A DNA stretch of 8,586 bases from Omnitrophica bacterium GWA2_52_8 (GTDB lineage: Bacteria > Omnitrophota > Omnitrophia > Omnitrophales > Aquincolibacteriaceae), in the NCBI GenBank assembly GCA_001804025.1, contig MHFC01000132.1, positions 4,630 through 13,215 on the forward strand, written 5' to 3'. A model generated the notes under the pieces. That model made no database searches, was not told the DNA's origin, and was given only the letters and a program-made list of their open reading frames with translations. The position numbers and the translations under genes are program-made. Each line of letters opens with the position of its first letter. Position 1 is the first letter of the stretch. Below, piece after piece: positions 1 through 6,000 of this stretch.

Positions 1-3000
1 GCCAATTTTTTTGCGTTCCGCGTTTCCGAGCGGCTTTTTAACGCTTCGCCCTTTTTGAAACGGGCGGTGAAAAAAAACGGTTTTTCGCGGACATTTTCCT
101 GAATTTCGATGACTTCATAACCCTTCTCTTCGAGAAAGTTTTGGATCTGCTCCCGGTTCCGGAAAACACGGTTAAACCGGGTTCTTAAGGCCGCTTCCTG
201 TTCGGGAATGAGGAATCCAGCAGGAATATACTCGGCCTCATTTTCAATAAGGGGGGCATAGGTGCTCAACAGGCTGAGATAGGCGCGGCCTTCCTGCTCC
301 AATAGCCGCCACTGAATATCCAAGACATCTGCTTTTGAGATCCGGCTCTTATCCGCCCGGAGCGCTGCTTCCATCAGCCCGGCAGCAATATCCCGGTAAT
401 AAGGATCCGGAATCCGGCTGCCTATTTCTCCCACCCGGCTTTGGTAAACCTCCCGCTTTTCCTGCTGTAACAGAAACCTTCCCGTCAGCTCGGTCAATTC
501 GACAAAATCCCGGGTCGCGGCAATATGGCGCCTGCGGGTTTGCACCAGGTCGGAGTCCGGATGATGGAGAATAAAAAGAAATTCTGCATCGTCCTCGGTC
601 AAATGGACAAACTGATTTTGAAAAATTTCGTCCCGCGGAAGATATTCCAGCGAAAACGTGCCGAAGACAAGGTCCTGACGCTCCCCTCCCAGCATCTCGA
701 GTGACGTTTCCTGGGCCGGCACGGTCAAAATCAGGTCGTGTGCCGCCAAGCCGGCCCTTGCCGCACGCCGCAAAGAATCATCCGCCAGCCCAGGTTCCAC
801 CAGTGTCAAGAACATGTCCCCAGGAACTGGGACCATGAGCCGCAGCATTTTTTCAATATTCGCGGCACCCGGACCGACCGCCAATAAACGCAGGGGCGCA
901 GACGGACGGTCCTCAAATTTTTGATTCATGATCTCCACCAGACGCGGGATCAAGGCCCGGTTGGGAGGATATGAGGACTGCGGATTTTCCGGCGGAAATC
1001 TTCCGGCATTCCGCAGCTGGTCATGCCAAATGGTCTCCCACTTGTCCAGTCCCAAGACATCAAAGGCCGGCATTTTTTCCCCACTGTCCGTCCGCACTTC
1101 GGAACGGCTGAGAACAGGTGCGGACTTTTTTGGTTTAGAAATCAAGGGCACCGAATCCGGCGATCCATTGTCTCCGCCCCGATCATCCCCATGGATAGTA
1201 AAAAAAGCATAGGGGAAATTCCCGTACACATAAGTGTCTCCGGGCATCGGAAATAGACTCACGAGGCGCGGCTTCAGAAGGTCCGGCACGTGCACGGCAA
1301 ACTCCCCATGTTCCCAGCCTTCCAGGACTTCAAAAAGCTGGGAGCGGGTGTTTCGCTTCAGATCATGGGACACATGCACCGCAATTTGAATCCCTTCTGC
1401 TGCAAAAACCTTCTTTAATACCGTGTGAAGCATGTCTTCTTCCGACCAGCCCGGCTTCTGGAGCCGCCTCATTTCTCCGTTGAACGGGTCGTTATTCCAC
1501 AAGTCCTGGACGACGACAATTTTCGCCGCGTGTTCATCCGCATAGGTTTTAAGCTCGGAAACATATTGTTCAAGCTGTGCCATCAGTGCTTCTTTATTAT
1601 TTACCTTGCGCACTCTGAGCAGCTTGCTTTGGAGCATCGGAAAGTAAAGGACTTTCTCCCCTCCCCGGTTTCTTGAGACAAGTCCGCCCAGATTCCTTTT
1701 GGTTTCTTCAAATATATCGGGAGACAGCTTTTTCAAAGCCTCTTCATCGCCGTATTCAAGGTAGCGGCCGGCGGCCCTTGCCACATCAATCCAGCTTTTT
1801 CCCAAGTCAGTCGTGGCACGGCCCCACATAATTTCATCCCTTATGAGTTGGCCGGCCGCAGGATCCTCCGGCGCAAGCAACGGCATAACAACAACTGTGC
1901 CGGACGGAACGACCCCGGGTCTTTCAAGCAGCTTGATAAAATCCCGGCTGCTTGAAGCGCTTGCGTTAATAAAAACAACTCGGTTTTCCCGGATCATTCC
2001 GGTAAGCAGTTTTTCCGGGTCTTCCCGCCGGTCCGCAAGTTGACGGCGCAGCGTGTCCGCTTCGGAATCCTGCGTCTTTCCTCTGTCCGCTATAATTTCC
2101 AGCGTCGTCTTCCCCCAGACGCCGGAAGCAGCCATGGCATACATGACGCGCAGGGCCGTCAGCGCTTCGTCCGGCGTAAGGGCTTGGACCTTTTTCATGT
2201 TCCCATAACGGATAAAGTTCAGGATCACATCTGCCGCAGCCGCTTCAAACCATGTATTTAGAAAAGAGATAAATTTTTCGCTTTGATGATAAAGTGCAAA
2301 AACGCCGAAGCGTTCCACAATATGTTCGAGCGCTTGCACCTTGAGGCCTTCGGCCCGCGCATCTGCGCCCCCGGCCGCCGGATTCTTGATTTTTTCATTT
2401 TGCGCCACATGGTATAAAAACGACTGATAGGACAAAACTTCGTTTAAAAAGGGCCGGAGAGCGCCGCTTTCAAACTCTTCTTTAAATGCCTCACGGTCCG
2501 AAACCGGAAAAAATTCTGTTTCAAAAAGCACCCGGCGGGTGTGTTCATGAAGGTCCCGGACCACGGCATGGCTGTCCGGGGCGAGCGCAGCCAGTACCGC
2601 CTGGACCGCAAACAGGTTCTGAAACTCCTGGTCCGGACCGGGCAAAAGAAAATCAATCATCATGTGAATGCGGCCTTCCCGGTCTTTGAAGCTGAAGATG
2701 CCGTCCCAGGCAGACATCCCCAGCGCTGTTTTGTCCACCTGCAATTCAAAATGCTGCGCGGCCGCTACTGGGACCGGATAACCATAAAGCGCAAGTTTAA
2801 GCGGCCGGCCAACTGCCGATTCAAGCGCTCTGTAAGAACGCAAAATTTGTTCCTCATGAGCGTTGACATTATCCCGCCATCCGGGATCCGCCGTTTCGCT
2901 GAACTGAAGTTTTCCGTGCTCCAGAAAAGCCGCGGGGATCATATTTTTTTCGAGGCTTTCTAACTTCTCTTTGGATATAGGGCGGAGCCGGTCCCGAAAA

Positions 3001-6000
3001 AACCCATCGAGAGAGTACGCCACTCCGATAGAGTCATAAGGCGGCTCGTCGAGAGGCCCCGGCTCAAATAAGTCCGCAATACTCCGCGTTTCCGAGCGGT
3101 CGCGTGATGCTACGCGCCTCCTAATTTTAATTTCCAGCCGCGGAGAATTTTCCGTCAAAGCGGCTGTCAATCCATATTGCGCCTGCGCGTCCAATTCAGG
3201 GACCTTTTGAAGCACCGCTTCACCCAGGGCGCGGGCTGATTTAAGGGAGATTTTCTCGAGTAAAACCGCCGCGCGGGTACGTTTTTTCGGATCAAATTGC
3301 TCATAATGAACCTCAATGCCGGCAAGCTTTTGAGAAAACATGCTTTGAGCATCCGATTGGCCGGCCCGAATAAAAATTCCGATGGCCTGCGCAAGCGCAA
3401 CGCCGGAATACCCCGTGTAAATGTTGTCATGTCCGTAGAGTTTCGTTCTTTCAACCGCAAGAGGAACCGGCGTTTCAAATTCCTTTAAAGACGCCGCCGT
3501 TTGGGCCGCCTTCAAAACCTGTTCCGCCAGCTGCGGGACTTTTTTGCGGACAAATTCCGGCTTCCAAACAAAGTTCCGGCTGACGTCATCCCCGCGATAA
3601 AACTCCAGGACGACTCCGCCCGGGATGATCAAGACATGAAACGGGCCGGCGGGAGAATTTTTTGCGATTTCAACACGCCTTGAATCGTCTTCAATGATCA
3701 CGGCCTTGTTTCCAAATAAAAGCGCTGCGTCTTTCCATATCCCGCCGGGGTTCTCTTTTAAAAAGCCGCTTATTTTTGCACCGGGGACCCCGGCCGCTTC
3801 ATAAGCCTTGCGAATGCCGGCTTCTTTATGGAATGTTTTATCGTTGTCACCCAGAACAAAAAAATCAAAATAGCTTAACGCCTCTGCCAGCTGCGGGGAC
3901 CCGGCCGTGAAGTGTTTCAGCGAGCGCGTTTGGGTATCCGTCCAGAGAGCGATCAAGGCCCCCGCTTCATGGATCTTTCTGATCTCGTCGACGATGCCCG
4001 GCCTGACAATGAACCTCTTTGACCGGTCGCTCCAGTAACCAATCGTCCCGTTGAGATCGAAGATTACGGCGGGACGGCCTGCGGCGGCCGTCCGCTGCCT
4101 GCGGATAAATCCGGGACGGTCCCAGATATTAAAATCCAGGTATTTTCCGGCCAGAGGGTCTTGGCGTACCGGACCCGTCCGCGCTTCGGCGCGGGACAGT
4201 CCGAGCGCGGGGTCCTTAAGCACCTTTTTTAGCTGCGGCAGAAGTTTTGCCGCATAAAGCTTCGGGACACGGCCGCGCAAATTTCGCTCGACGGCTTTCC
4301 CTTCCTTACCGTCCCCGGACTCTAGCAAGGCATCGAGCGGGACCCAGCGGAAGCCTTCAAGCTCCTTATCTTCCGGAACGACCCTGCCCGTCATTTTCGG
4401 GTCCGCAACGATAAACCAGTGAACCAGCCTTCCCTTTTTACGGTCCAGCGTATCATCAAGACGTCCCGCGATAATGCCGTCGATCCCGGCTTCTTCTCGA
4501 AGTTCTCGTATGGCGGCCGCGGGAATTGATTCAAATCTTTTCCGGCGGTCCGTTACCGCCGCAAGTTTGGATTGAATCAGGGTTCTAACAGCCGCTTTCT
4601 TTTCATCACGCCGCGTTTTTATACGGTTCGCCTTTCCGGAAGGAAAAATAAAATATCCGGGCGTTTTTGCGCCGGTTTTCTGCGCAAAAAGCAAATGCCA
4701 CGCGCCGTTCATCCGCCGCAGTACCGCGATTCCGGCGCCCCGTTTTTTCTCCCGGCTTAATTTTAAGTTCCGCCAGTCCCGGTAACGCGGCCGCCACTTC
4801 GCCGAACCTTCCGCGTAAAGCGTCCGCAGGCGGCCCGCCAATGCGACTGCCGCACCTCCCCGCGCTTCGGAGCGTTTCGCCAGAATTTCCGCAGCGATCT
4901 CCGCAAAAAGATCCTGTACCGGCACCCGTGAAAATATTGCGTAATCACCGAATTGATACCGAAAAAATGCGCCGCGTTCCGTAAAAGCATGGATCAAGCC
5001 GGATGAATCCGAAAAAGGGCGCAAATCAAAAAAAGCAAAACCCCGGTCCAAAACAATGCGGTCGACCTCGCCCGCAATATGAGCGTAATCGACTTTCGAG
5101 GCATCGTGCAGAAGTTCCCGGGGAAGCTCTGCCAAAGGCGTTTTTCCGATGAGGTAACTCAAAACAACGCGAACAGTCCGGTCTTGAAACGGCCACCGCT
5201 CGTTAAGGCCCTGCCTGATAAGGTAGGCATTCGGATGCAGGATCACGGGGCTTGCGGCCGTTGCGCCCTGCGAGCCGCGCATACGCAGGTAATTCACATA
5301 TTTGGCTTTGGGATCGGGCCCAAAATCCGCCAGCACCTGCTCAATCGTCCAAGCCACAACTTCATCGCGGCTTACATCATAACCATACTCGCCGAGCTGG
5401 CCCCGGAGCTGTTCGGCGAATTTTCTCAAACCTCCGGGGACATCGTCATAGGTTGTTTTTTCCGGCGAACCATCCGGAGAACTGCCGGCGGCATCCGGGT
5501 TTTGCATCGCGCGCGGGTTGGTGCTCTGCCGTCCACCCCGATCTCCGGATGGCGGATCAATCCTGGTGATAAAATTTTGAATGCTGCCTTCCCGCGCAAG
5601 ATCGTTCACGCGCTCACGGTCAATGCGGGCGTAATGCGCCTTTAATGATCCCTGATAGTGCTGGTTCTCTAAAACTTTTTTGAAAAAACCATAACGCCGC
5701 ATGCCTTCAAAGAGAGGCTGGTCGTCGGTAAAAGAATCCGGGTCCACCACATAAACAAGTGTTTCGATATCCGGGTATTGGTGCATAAGATAAAGAATGA
5801 GGAGCGACATCATGCGTTTATTTTGAAAGTCTGCGTTGCCGATATTTTCGCCCGGCACCAGTTTCCCGGTGATGACCAGCCGCTTTATGTCGATGGCATC
5901 CTTTAACTCAAAATCCACGCGCGCCACAGTATCCGTAAGATTCCCGGGATTTTGAAAAATCCGTATCTGCGAGCTTCCCAAAGGATTGATATGCATCTCA

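Noticed and set aside
2103..2129. Walker A-like AxxxxGKT in the large unrecognised module
   Set aside because: The first Gly is Ala, it is preceded by a helix and not a strand, and no Walker B partner is evident.
3117..3122. AGGAGG in the mRNA sense, a possible internal Shine-Dalgarno just before an RSETR delimiter
   Set aside because: No ATG, GTG or TTG follows within a usual spacing, and the codons (Arg-Arg in a basic strand) explain the sequence. Other delimiters have no such site in front.
4860..4874. Delimiter DNA as an RNA hairpin (CGCT/AGCG stem with four-base loop)
   Set aside because: The stem forms in this copy but not in copies with other codons, for example at 1092-1106 and 7218-7232. 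The peptide is what is conserved, not the base pairing.
5079..5645. Plus-strand ORF of 188 codons, the longest complete ORF in the window
   Set aside because: It is antisense to the continuous minus-strand frame over the unrecognised module and the linker, shows no domain or ribosome-binding signal, and is rich in Arg/Pro as expected of a shadow of GC-rich coding DNA. All other short ORFs were rejected for the same reason.
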